Below, in pieces: positions 28,842 to 36,780 of a stretch of DNA of 64,000 nt. A model generated the notes under the pieces. That model was given only the letters and a program-made list of their open reading frames with translations, was not told the origin of the DNA and searched no databases. Location of the stretch: the NCBI GenBank assembly GCA_007125955.1, contig SLCF01000087.1:1-64000 (forward strand). The letters run 5' to 3'. The translations under genes were made by a program, and so were the position numbers. Source of the stretch: Bacteroidales bacterium. Lineage in GTDB: Bacteria; Bacteroidota; Bacteroidia; Bacteroidales; PUMT01. The stretch's first letter is position 1; each line of letters starts with the position of its first letter.

Positions 28842-29426
28842 ATGAACTACGACTATAACACCAAGCGGGAAGAGATGGCAATGCCTGAATACGGAAGGAA
28901 TATCCATAAAATGATAAAGTATGCCTGTAGCATTGAAGACAAGGAAGAAAGGAACAAGGCAGCCCGCACAATAATTGCTATTATGGCCAATCTCAATCCC
29001 CATTTACGTGACCACAAACAAAAGCTCTGGGACCACCTGGCCATAATTTCAGATTTCAAACTTGATGTTGATTCACCATTTGAGAAGCCCTCGCCTAAAG
29101 TGCTGAAAGAGAAGCCAAATAAAGTGATGTACAATAACACGCCAATACGTTACAAGCATTACGGAAGGGTTATAGAAAATATGATAAAAACGGCAATTGA
29201 AATGGAGGATGGAGAAAAGAAAGAAGCCTTCATTGAAATTATTGCCAACCACATGAAAAAGTGTTACCTCACCTGGAACAAACCACAGGTAACTGATGAG
29301 ATTATATTCAAAGACCTCAGTGAATTGTCCGGTGGTAAACTGAATGTATCTCCAAATACTAAGTTGTCGGAGTCAAGGGAAATACTTGCCAAAAACAAAA
29401 AGAAAAAGTTGCAGCGGAAAAAATAG
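28842..29426 (+). CDS. DUF4290 domain protein
   Basis: 194-residue cytoplasmic protein of a Bacteroidota-specific family of unknown function. Visible marks are MPEYGRNIHKMIKYACSIED, ARTIIAIMANLNPHLRDHKQ and KLWDHLAIISDFKLDVDSPF, then YKHYGRVIENMIKTAIEME and a Lys-rich end. It precedes murA in the same direction (165 bases), an arrangement frequently conserved in the phylum, which suggests but does not prove a cell-wall link. Confidence 0.88.
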   Translation: MNYDYNTKREEMAMPEYGRNIHKMIKYACSIEDKEERNKAARTIIAIMANLNPHLRDHKQKLWDHLAIISDFKLDVDSPFEKPSPKVLKEKPNKVMYNNTPIRYKHYGRVIENMIKTAIEMEDGEKKEAFIEIIANHMKKCYLTWNKPQVTDEIIFKDLSELSGGKLNVSPNTKLSESREILAKNKKKKLQRKK

Positions 29427-29472
29427 TATTTAATGGTTCCGCATAAGAACACCTGCTTCGGGTGTCCCTTTA

Positions 29473-29508
29473 CTTCGGCAGACAAAATAATAAGAACAAA
29501 CAATGGGG
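29473..29508 (-). repeat. dispersed repeat, copy 4 (partial, reverse orientation)
   Basis: On the minus strand the core TTGTTTGTTC, TTATTATTTTG, TCTGCCGAAG matches copies at 36661, 40876 and 50289 (about 26 of 29 positions against the last). It lacks the GGCTGATG end. It lies between the DUF4290 gene and murA. Confidence 0.6.
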
Positions 29509-29591
29509 ATCCATACTTTGAAACACCTTACATGATTTAATTGCAATATATAACTATTTGATATTTAAATTGATTAACCCAGTTTGTTCTT

Positions 29592-30905
29592 ATGGACTCT
29601 TTTCGCATTAAAGGCGGGACACCCCTCAAGGGTGAAATAACTCCCCAGGGTGCAAAAAACGAAGCTTTGCAGATCCTGTGCGCTACTCTGTTGACGCCCG
29701 AAAAAATTACGGTAAGAAATATCCCCGATATTCTTGATATAAAAAGGCTTATAGATCTTCTTGAACTTATAGGGGTTGATGTTAAAAAAACAGGAGAAAG
29801 AGAATACACATTCAAGGCTGAAAATCCGGATATCGATTTCCTTCAGAGTCGTGAATACAAGAAAAAAGCGTCAGACCTTCGTGGTTCGGTAATGATAGTA
29901 GGACCTCTCCTTGCACGTTTCGGAAAAGCCTTTATGCCGAAACCGGGTGGCGACAGGATAGGACGCAGGAGAATGGATACCCATTTCTACGGATTTGAAA
30001 AGCTGGGTGCACAGTTCAATTTCGACACATCAGAAAGGTTCTACACAGTAAAAGCCGGAAACCTGAAAGGAAGCTACATTCACCTTGACGAAGCTTCGGT
30101 TACGGGCACTGCAAATATTATTATGGCAGCCACAATGGCAAAAGGAACAACTACTATCTACAATGCAGCCTGTGAACCTTATATTCAGCAGTTATGCAAA
30201 ATGCTCAACAGAATGGGAGCAAAAATATCAGGGATAGGATCGAATCTGCTTACAATTGAGGGTGTTGATTCACTCGGCAGTACGGAGCATACTATCCTTC
30301 CCGATATGATTGAGATAGGCAGCTTTATTGGCCTGGCGGCGCTGACCGAATCAGAAATAACAATAAAAAATGTTTCGTACGAAAACCTTGGAATAATTCC
30401 TGACTCCTTCAAACGGCTGGGGATAAAACTGGAACGCCGTGGTGATGATATTTTCATTCCTTCACAAAGCCATTATGAAATTGAGACCTTCATAGACGGT
30501 TCAATTATGAACATTTCAGACGCAATTTGGCCCGGACTCACACCCGACCTTTTAAGCGTTTTCCTGGTGGTGGCAACCCAGGCGAAAGGCAGTGTTCTGA
30601 TACATCAAAAGATGTTCGAAAGCCGCCTGTTTTTCGTTGACAGACTGATTGATATGGGAGCTCAGATTATTCTGTGCGATCCTCACAGGGCTACCGTTAT
30701 TGGAATAAATAAACAACACAAGTTAAGGGGGGCTACACTCAGTTCACCCGATATTCGCGCCGGTGTAGCCATGCTTATTGCAGCCCTTTCTGCAAAAGGG
30801 GAAAGTATTATTCACAATATTGAACAGATAGACAGGGGATACGAAAATATTGACGGGCGCCTTAATAAAATTGGTGCCAGTATCAGCAGGATAACCCAGT
30901 CATAA
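29592..30905 (+). CDS. murA: UDP-N-acetylglucosamine 1-carboxyvinyltransferase MurA (Cys-to-Asp active site)
   Basis: First committed step of peptidoglycan synthesis: transfer of enolpyruvate from PEP to UDP-GlcNAc. 437 residues (419 in E. coli). The KN motif Lys22-Asn23 (QGAKNEAL) is present. The mobile loop, PGGC in E. coli (Cys115), reads KPGGDRIGRRRMDTH with Asp121, so the nucleophile targeted by fosfomycin is missing. The same Cys-to-Asp change makes Mycobacterium and Chlamydia MurA active but fosfomycin-resistant, so intrinsic resistance is expected here by inference. It is downstream of the DUF4290 gene and followed by a weak terminator. Confidence 0.96.
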   Translation: MDSFRIKGGTPLKGEITPQGAKNEALQILCATLLTPEKITVRNIPDILDIKRLIDLLELIGVDVKKTGEREYTFKAENPDIDFLQSREYKKKASDLRGSVMIVGPLLARFGKAFMPKPGGDRIGRRRMDTHFYGFEKLGAQFNFDTSERFYTVKAGNLKGSYIHLDEASVTGTANIIMAATMAKGTTTIYNAACEPYIQQLCKMLNRMGAKISGIGSNLLTIEGVDSLGSTEHTILPDMIEIGSFIGLAALTESEITIKNVSYENLGIIPDSFKRLGIKLERRGDDIFIPSQSHYEIETFIDGSIMNISDAIWPGLTPDLLSVFLVVATQAKGSVLIHQKMFESRLFFVDRLIDMGAQIILCDPHRATVIGINKQHKLRGATLSSPDIRAGVAMLIAALSAKGESIIHNIEQIDRGYENIDGRLNKIGASISRITQS

Positions 30906-30933
30906 AATTACTGCATTACACACCTTTAAAATT

Positions 30934-30960
30934 CCTGACATATTATTTTCAGGGCTTTTT
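30934..30960 (+). terminator. possible terminator after murA
   Basis: CCTGA (30934-30938) pairs with TCAGG (30949-30953) around a 10-base loop, followed by GCTTTTTG, about 30 bases after the murA stop. The short stem keeps confidence low. Confidence 0.4.
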
Positions 30961-30988
30961 GTTATTTTTTTTATAATAATTTACTTTG
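30959..30988 (+). promoter_or_regulatory. possible promoter of grpE-dnaJ
   Basis: TTG at 30959-30961, a 19-base spacer, then TTACTTTG (30981-30988), one mismatch from TAnnTTTG. The leader would be about 130 bases long and contains a 7-bp inverted repeat TGCCAAT (30992-30998) / ATTGGCA (31014-31020). No CIRCE element was found. Confidence 0.45.
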
Positions 30989-31123
30989 CAGTGCCAATTT
31001 GACGCAATATAATATTGGCAAAGTTTTTGCATACCTGGATATTCGCCCGGCAGGAATCGTCCGGATCCGGGTTTATCGTAAAGAGAGACAAAATTTATCA
31101 AACGGTAACATAAACTTACAGAA

Positions 31124-31762
31124 ATGAAAGAACAGAATAAAAAGAGTGGTGTAACACGTGAAAAAGAAGAAGGGATGAATAAGGAAGCAGCAAAAGAGAA
31201 AAAATCAAATGACCGGGAAGAGGAAAAAAAGGTAAAGGATAAAGCTAAAGGGAAAAAAAGTGAAGAGTGGCAGGAAAAAGAAGGGGAAAAAGATCCTGAA
31301 ACAGTTAAACAGGATGAAAAAGAGGACTTGCAGGAAAAACTGGAAGAATCCTGGAACAAGTATGTAAGATTGTCAGCCGAATTTGACAACTACAGGAAAC
31401 GTACCCTTAAAGAGAAATCGGAGCTTTTGAAAATGGCAGGTGAAGATATTATAAAATCAATTTTGCCTGTTATTGATGATTTTGAAAGAGCTATTGAAAC
31501 AATGGATAATACCGGTGAGGTGGATGCATTGAAAGAAGGAGTAACCCTCATTTATACTAAACTTTTAAATGTCCTTGAAAGCAAGGGTTTGAAAGAGATA
31601 CAGGCAATAAACGAAGAGTTTGACACAGATTACCATGAAGCTGTTACAAAAATTCCAGCTCCTGATGAAAAGCAAAAGGGGAAGGTGGTTGATGTTGTCC
31701 AGAAAGGGTATACACTTAACAGCAAAGTGATACGATACTCAAAAGTGGTTGTAGGTGAATAA
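31124..31762 (+). CDS. grpE: nucleotide exchange factor GrpE
   Basis: Releases ADP from DnaK. 212 residues (197 in E. coli). The first ~70 residues are an extreme Lys/Glu low-complexity lead with no family similarity. The coiled coil and beta domains follow: SWNKYVRLSAEFDNYRKRTL, IIKSILPVIDDFERAIETM, and the C-terminal NEEFDTDYHEAVTKIPA and VVDVVQKGYTLNSKVIRYSK. It is 38 bases before dnaJ; dnaK is not in the window. Confidence 0.96.
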   Translation: MKEQNKKSGVTREKEEGMNKEAAKEKKSNDREEEKKVKDKAKGKKSEEWQEKEGEKDPETVKQDEKEDLQEKLEESWNKYVRLSAEFDNYRKRTLKEKSELLKMAGEDIIKSILPVIDDFERAIETMDNTGEVDALKEGVTLIYTKLLNVLESKGLKEIQAINEEFDTDYHEAVTKIPAPDEKQKGKVVDVVQKGYTLNSKVIRYSKVVVGE

Positions 31763-31800
31763 AAGAAGGTTGCTGGTGTTAACTTAAAAAAAGATGAAAA

Positions 31801-32946
31801 ATGGCCAAGCGCGATTATTATGAGGTTCTGGGTGTGGCAAGAAACGCACCACAGTCTGAAATCAAGTCTGCTTACAGAAAAATGGCACTGAAATATCACC
31901 CTGACAAAAATCCTGGTGACCCAACTACAGAAGAAAAATTTAAGGAAGCAGCAGAAGCTTATGAGATTCTGGGCGATGAAAATAAGCGTTCCCGTTATGA
32001 CCAATACGGACATGCAGGAGTTGAGGGGGCCGGGAGAGATTTTGGTGCAGGCGGAATGACTGTTGAAGATATTTTCTCCCATTTTGGTGACATTTTCGGA
32101 GGCGGATTCGGAGGATTCGGCGGATTTTCAAGCGGTGGACGTTCACGTCGAGTTAACAGGGGTTCTAACCTTCGTGTGAAGGTGCGCCTTACCCTTAAAG
32201 AGGTTTCTAAAGGAGTAGAAAAGAAGATAAAGGTAAACAAGTATGTTTCCTGTAAAAGCTGTAAGGGTAGTGGGGCAAAAGATGCCAATGCTTACAATAC
32301 ATGCTCATCATGCCATGGCAGCGGTCAGGTAACCCGTGTGTCCAACACATTTCTCGGACAAATGCAGACAACCTCCACATGCCCGTCATGCGGGGGAGAA
32401 GGTAAAACAATAACAAACAAATGTACAACCTGTTACGGTGAAGGAATAGTTAAAGACAGTGAAGTAATACCAATAAAAATACCCCCTGGTGTTGCAGAAG
32501 GAATGCAGATGTCGGTTAGCGGAAAAGGAAATGCTGCACGAAGGGGCGGTGTAAATGGTGATCTCCTCGTGGTTATAGAGGAAGAGAAACATCCGGAACT
32601 TATGCGCGACGGAAATGATCTTATTTATAACCTCTATTTAAGTATTCCTGATGCCTCACTTGGAGCACCTGTGGAAATTCCCGCACTTGACAGCAAGGTG
32701 AAAATAAAGATCGAACCAGGAACCCAGCCAGGTAAAATTTTAAGACTGAGAGGTAAGGGGCTTCCGGAACTCAACGGATACGGGAGAGGTGACCTGCTGG
32801 TAAATATAAATGTATGGATTCCCAAAAAAGTATCACGGGAAGAAAAAGAGGCTTTGAAAAAGCTCAAAGAATCGGAAAATTTTGTCCCCGATCGCGACCA
32901 GATAGAAAAAAACTTCTTTGAAAGAATGAAGAGTGTTTTTCAGTAA
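31801..32946 (+). CDS. dnaJ: chaperone protein DnaJ
   Basis: Hsp40 co-chaperone of DnaK. 381 residues (376 in E. coli). Type I architecture is complete: J domain with HPD at 33-35 ([10 protein letters not shown]), Gly/Phe-rich linker ([18 protein letters not shown]), four zinc-finger repeats ([32 protein letters not shown]), then the C-terminal substrate-binding domains ([20 protein letters not shown]). It forms an operon with grpE. Confidence 0.98.
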   Translation: MAKRDYYEVLGVARNAPQSEIKSAYRKMALKYHPDKNPGDPTTEEKFKEAAEAYEILGDENKRSRYDQYGHAGVEGAGRDFGAGGMTVEDIFSHFGDIFGGGFGGFGGFSSGGRSRRVNRGSNLRVKVRLTLKEVSKGVEKKIKVNKYVSCKSCKGSGAKDANAYNTCSSCHGSGQVTRVSNTFLGQMQTTSTCPSCGGEGKTITNKCTTCYGEGIVKDSEVIPIKIPPGVAEGMQMSVSGKGNAARRGGVNGDLLVVIEEEKHPELMRDGNDLIYNLYLSIPDASLGAPVEIPALDSKVKIKIEPGTQPGKILRLRGKGLPELNGYGRGDLLVNINVWIPKKVSREEKEALKKLKESENFVPDRDQIEKNFFERMKSVFQ

Positions 32947-33066
32947 TACAGAAGGAACCTCTTCTCTTTTCAATTAATTTTCCATTTTTTCCGGTTGATT
33001 CAGCTTGTAATTTTTATCAAATGGAAAATTCATATATATTTAAGAAAGAGTTATTTCCTTTTTTTC

Positions 33067-33074
33067 TATTTTTG
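33067..33074 (+). promoter_or_regulatory. -7 promoter element before the ABC exporter operon
   Basis: TATTTTTG, an exact TAnnTTTG match, 32 bases before ATG 33107. No well-spaced TTG was seen upstream. Confidence 0.45.
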
Positions 33075-33106
33075 CTTACTGTTATTATTCCTCAAATTAT
33101 TCAATA

Positions 33107-34036
33107 ATGGAATTATTTGCTGCTCAAGGTGTCTCTAAAAGCTTCTCCAACCACCTGGCACTTAAAGATGTTAGCATTTCCGTGCCCGAACAGAGCATAT
33201 ATGGCCTGCTTGGTCCTAACGGTGCAGGCAAAACGACACTTATAAGAATCATAAACCAGATAACTGCTCCTGATTCCGGGAAGCTCCTTTTTAAAGGAAA
33301 GAAACTTGCCGGTAACGACATCCGTTATATTGGCTATATGCCGGAGGAAAGGGGCTTGTACAAGAAGATGAAAGTTGGCGAGCAGGCGGTATACCTGGCA
33401 AGACTAAAAGGTTTGTCAAAAAAGGATGCCCTGAAAAGAGTAAAATACTGGTTTGAAAAATTTGAAATAACTGACTGGTGGAACAAAAAGGTTGAAGAGC
33501 TGTCTAAAGGAATGCAGCAAAAAGTCCAGTTCATTATCACAATTCTGCATGAACCGTCTCTTCTTATATTTGATGAGCCTTTCAGCGGTTTTGACCCGGT
33601 AAATACTGAAACCCTCAAGAATGAGGTGCTGGAGCTCAGAAAGCGCGGAGCAACAATAATTTTTTCAACCCACAATATGGGTTCTGTTGAGGAGCTTTGC
33701 GATCATATAACCCTGATCGATAATGCTGAAAGTATTTTAAGCGGAAAAATGACGGATATAAAGCAAAAATTCAAGCTGGGAATATATGAGATAAGCTTTG
33801 AGGGAGACAGTGATGAAATGGAAAAAATTATCAGTGAGGGCTACCGTGTGATCAGCATGAAGAAAACCGGCAGCATTAACACTGCAAGAATTAAGATTGA
33901 CAGAACCGTTTCCAACAATGAGCTGCTGAAAATTCTGATGCCTCATTTCCATATAATTTCATTTTCAGAACTGTTGCCCGGGATGAATGACATTTTCATC
34001 GACCTTGTCAGCAAACAGAAGAAGAAACCGGCATAA
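33107..34036 (+). CDS. ABC transporter ATP-binding protein (NatA-like)
   Basis: ATPase subunit of an ABC-2 type exporter. 309 residues. Walker A LLGPNGAGKTTLIRII, signature LSKGMQQKVQFI, Walker B LLIFDEPFSGFDPVN and the H-loop STHNMGSVEE are all intact. The C-terminal ~90 residues form the DUF4162-like accessory domain common in NatA and drug-export ATPases. It lies 17 bases before its permease. The substrate cannot be read from sequence; Na+ or a small molecule is possible by family. Confidence 0.93.
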   Translation: MELFAAQGVSKSFSNHLALKDVSISVPEQSIYGLLGPNGAGKTTLIRIINQITAPDSGKLLFKGKKLAGNDIRYIGYMPEERGLYKKMKVGEQAVYLARLKGLSKKDALKRVKYWFEKFEITDWWNKKVEELSKGMQQKVQFIITILHEPSLLIFDEPFSGFDPVNTETLKNEVLELRKRGATIIFSTHNMGSVEELCDHITLIDNAESILSGKMTDIKQKFKLGIYEISFEGDSDEMEKIISEGYRVISMKKTGSINTARIKIDRTVSNNELLKILMPHFHIISFSELLPGMNDIFIDLVSKQKKKPA

Positions 34037-34053
34037 ACAAATAACAAACTGGA

Positions 34054-35418
34054 ATGGAAAACAAAATATCACTGATTATATCCCGGGAGTACCTGTCAAG
34101 GATAAGGAAAAAGTCTTTTATTGTTATGACTATACTCGGGCCTCTTCTCTTTGCAGCACTTATTATTGGCCCTGCATGGTTTGCAACTCTTGATGACAGG
34201 GATGTTCGTACAATAGCCGTAATCGACAGCTCCAGACTTTTCATTAACAATCTGCCGGAGACCGACTATCTTAAATTTGATTACCTCGAAAACATTTCTG
34301 TAGAAGAATTGCGGGAAAATTTTTCTGAAACGCATTATTATGCAGCTCTGTATATTTCTCATATTGTAACCCATACCCCTTCGGCAGTGCAGTTGATGTC
34401 TGACCGTCAGCCCAGTCTCAACATACGCATGCATATTGCCAATGCCATGGAAAAGGAGATTGAGCGCCAGAAGATAAAGGCCTACGACATTGACAACCTG
34501 GACGACATACTTCAAAGCATCAAGACAAGTATCAATATACGTACCATTATATGGAAGGATGACGGGAAAGATATGGAAAGTCACCCTGCTTTGGCAATGA
34601 TCATAGGGTATGTGAGTGGATTCCTTATCTACTTTTTCATTTTTATTTTTGGTTCCCAGGTAATGCGTGGTGTTATTGAGGAAAAGTCAAGTCGTGTAAT
34701 TGAAATAATTATTTCCTCCGTAAAACCTTTCCAGCTGATGATGGGAAAAATAGCAGGCATTGGAATGGTTGGGCTTACTCAGTTTCTGATCTGGGTTGTT
34801 TTAACTTTCATTCTTGTATCATTTGCAAAAGAATTCATATTTACCGAACTTCAAACCCCTTCATCCGAACAGATTGTTGTTGAAGACATTATTCCAACAG
34901 GCAGGGAATCATCCGGTTTGCTGCCGGAATCACAGCCGCCCGGCGGTGAACAGCTAAACGATATAACGCATATGTTTGCATCTCTTGCTTCGATCAACTT
35001 CGGTGTAATGATAGGCTCATTTATTTTCTTTTTTCTTGGGGGTTATCTTCTTTACGGGGCACTTTTTGCTGCCATTGCATCTGCGGTTGACAATGAAGCT
35101 GATACGCAACAGTTCATGCTTCCTGTTACCATTCCGCTAATTTTATCGATATTGATAATGATGAATACAATTCAGTACCCTGAAAGCTCGCTTGCATTCT
35201 GGTTTTCAATTATTCCCCTCACTTCTCCCGTAATCATGATGGTCCGGATCCCTTTCGGGGTACCTTACTGGGAAGTGGCGCTCTCTGTTGGGTTACTCAT
35301 AATTGCTTTCCTCTCTGTTACCTGGCTGGCAGGGAAAATATACAAAACAGGTATATTAATGTACGGCAAAAAAGCAAACTACAGGGAATTGTGGAAATGG
35401 CTCACATACAGTAACTAA
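34054..35418 (+). CDS. ABC-2 type permease (NatB-like)
   Basis: Membrane subunit partner of the preceding ATPase. 454 residues. The first TM segment (KSFIVMTILGPLLFAALIIG) is followed by a ~150-residue extracytoplasmic domain, then five or six TM segments from about residue 180 (ALAMIIGYVSGFLIYFFIFI, then QVMRGVIEEKSSRVIEIIIS as the cytoplasmic coupling stretch typical of ABC2_membrane_3/NatB). It is 59 bases before a sigma-54 activator in the same direction. Confidence 0.9.
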   Translation: MENKISLIISREYLSRIRKKSFIVMTILGPLLFAALIIGPAWFATLDDRDVRTIAVIDSSRLFINNLPETDYLKFDYLENISVEELRENFSETHYYAALYISHIVTHTPSAVQLMSDRQPSLNIRMHIANAMEKEIERQKIKAYDIDNLDDILQSIKTSINIRTIIWKDDGKDMESHPALAMIIGYVSGFLIYFFIFIFGSQVMRGVIEEKSSRVIEIIISSVKPFQLMMGKIAGIGMVGLTQFLIWVVLTFILVSFAKEFIFTELQTPSSEQIVVEDIIPTGRESSGLLPESQPPGGEQLNDITHMFASLASINFGVMIGSFIFFFLGGYLLYGALFAAIASAVDNEADTQQFMLPVTIPLILSILIMMNTIQYPESSLAFWFSIIPLTSPVIMMVRIPFGVPYWEVALSVGLLIIAFLSVTWLAGKIYKTGILMYGKKANYRELWKWLTYSN

Positions 35419-35477
35419 AAATGTATATTAACTTCCAGCTGACTCATCAGCCGGAAAGATTTCAATAACTGACATAT

Positions 35478-36647
35478 ATGGCTAGAATTCTTGTAATAGA
35501 TGATGAAAAAAGCATCAGGAATGCTTTGGAAGAAGTGCTTGTATACGAAAATCATAAGGTTGATTTGTCATCAGACGGGGATGAAGGTCTTGAGCTTTTT
35601 AAAAAAAACAACTACGATGTTGTGCTTCTTGATATTAAAATGCCCAAAACAGATGGAATTGAAGTTCTGGAACAGATGAACTCAATTGCTCCGGATCTGC
35701 CGGTAATTATGATAACGGGGCACGGAAACGTTGACACTGCGGTTGAAGCTATAAAAAAAGGAGCTTTCGATTTCATAGAAAAACCGCTTGATCTCAACAG
35801 GTTGCTGATAACAATCCGGAATGCTCTGGATAAATCTCACCTTATAGCCGAGACGAAAGTACTTAAACGTAAAGTAAGTAAAACTTATGATATGATCGGG
35901 GAGTCACTCCCAATGAAAATGATCAGGGAAATGATTGACAAAGTAGCCCCAACAGATGCCCGGGTACTCATAACAGGAAAGAACGGTACCGGCAAGGAGC
36001 TTGTTGCAAGGTGGCTTCATGAGAAAAGCCCGAGGGCTGATATGCCTTTTGTTGAGGTTAACTGTGCAGCGATTCCTTCTGAGCTGATAGAAAGTGAACT
36101 ATTTGGTCACGAAAAAGGTGCTTTTACCTCGGCTCACAGGGACAGGACAGGCAAGTTCGAACAGGCCCACAACGGCACTATTTTTCTTGATGAGATAGGT
36201 GATATGAGCCTTTCTGCCCAGGCTAAGGTTTTGCGCACACTGGAAGAAAACAGGATAACAAGGGTGGGAAGTGACAAGAGTATCTCTGTTAACGTAAGAG
36301 TTATTGCAGCAACCAACAAAGACCTCAAAAAAGAGATAGAAGGGAACCGTTTCAGGGAAGACCTCTACCACCGTCTCAGTGTTATTATCATCAGGGTTCC
36401 CACACTGAACGAACGGCTTGAAGATATCCCCTTGCTGGCAGACTACTTTAATGAGCAGATTTGCAGAGAATACGGTATGCATAAAAAAAATATAACTGAA
36501 GATGCGATTGATGAGTTCAAAAAGATAAGGTGGACCGGAAATATACGTGAATTCAGGAATGTTCTGGAAAGGCTGATAATTTTATGCGACCGGGATATAA
36601 CCGGGAATGATGTGATCTCTTATTCACAACCTATTTCCAGACAGTGA
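35478..36647 (+). CDS. NtrC-family sigma-54 response regulator lacking a DNA-binding domain
   Basis: Two-component activator of sigma-54 RNA polymerase. 389 residues; typical NtrC proteins have 440-470. Receiver domain (1-120) has the acidic pocket DD (8-9), phospho-acceptor Asp52 (VVLLDIKMP) and the late Lys in EKPLD. The AAA+ domain follows: Walker A GKNGTGKE, sigma-contact loop GAFTSA (214-219, canonical GAFTGA), Walker B GTIFLDEIGDM, arginine-finger region FREDLYHRL. The protein stops after DITGNDVISYSQPISRQ, where a Fis-type HTH would begin, and no HTH is encoded downstream. No sensor kinase gene is adjacent. It follows the exporter genes closely. Confidence 0.92.
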   Translation: MARILVIDDEKSIRNALEEVLVYENHKVDLSSDGDEGLELFKKNNYDVVLLDIKMPKTDGIEVLEQMNSIAPDLPVIMITGHGNVDTAVEAIKKGAFDFIEKPLDLNRLLITIRNALDKSHLIAETKVLKRKVSKTYDMIGESLPMKMIREMIDKVAPTDARVLITGKNGTGKELVARWLHEKSPRADMPFVEVNCAAIPSELIESELFGHEKGAFTSAHRDRTGKFEQAHNGTIFLDEIGDMSLSAQAKVLRTLEENRITRVGSDKSISVNVRVIAATNKDLKKEIEGNRFREDLYHRLSVIIIRVPTLNERLEDIPLLADYFNEQICREYGMHKKNITEDAIDEFKKIRWTGNIREFRNVLERLIILCDRDITGNDVISYSQPISRQ

Positions 36648-36660
36648 ACTCAACCTTTGA

Positions 36661-36704
36661 TTCATCCGTATATTATTTTGTCTGCCGAAGGCTGATGGGG
36701 GTTT
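36661..36704 (+). repeat. dispersed repeat, copy 1
   Basis: Core TATTATTTTG, TCTGCCGAAG, GCTGATGGGGGTTTCA is identical to copy 3 (50289) at about 33 of 36 positions. Its GGGGGTTT end (36697-36704) can pair with AAACCCCC at 36722-36729. It lies just after the sigma-54 activator gene. Confidence 0.65.
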
Positions 36705-36760
36705 CATTCCCAACAAAATTTAAACCCCCCGGCAAATGAACGGTTGAGACTTCAGCCTCC

Positions 36761-36778
36761 CGGCATATTGCCGTTTTT
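36761..36778 (+). terminator. possible terminator after the sigma-54 activator
   Basis: CGGCA TAT TGCCG hairpin followed by five T. The stem is only 5 bp, but it lies between the converging sigma-54 activator and KamA-family genes. Confidence 0.5.
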
Positions 36779-36780
36779 CC

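Noticed and set aside
29448..29465. ACACC/GGTGT mini-hairpin after the DUF4290 gene
   Set aside because: A 5-bp stem without a T-tract; too weak to call a terminator.
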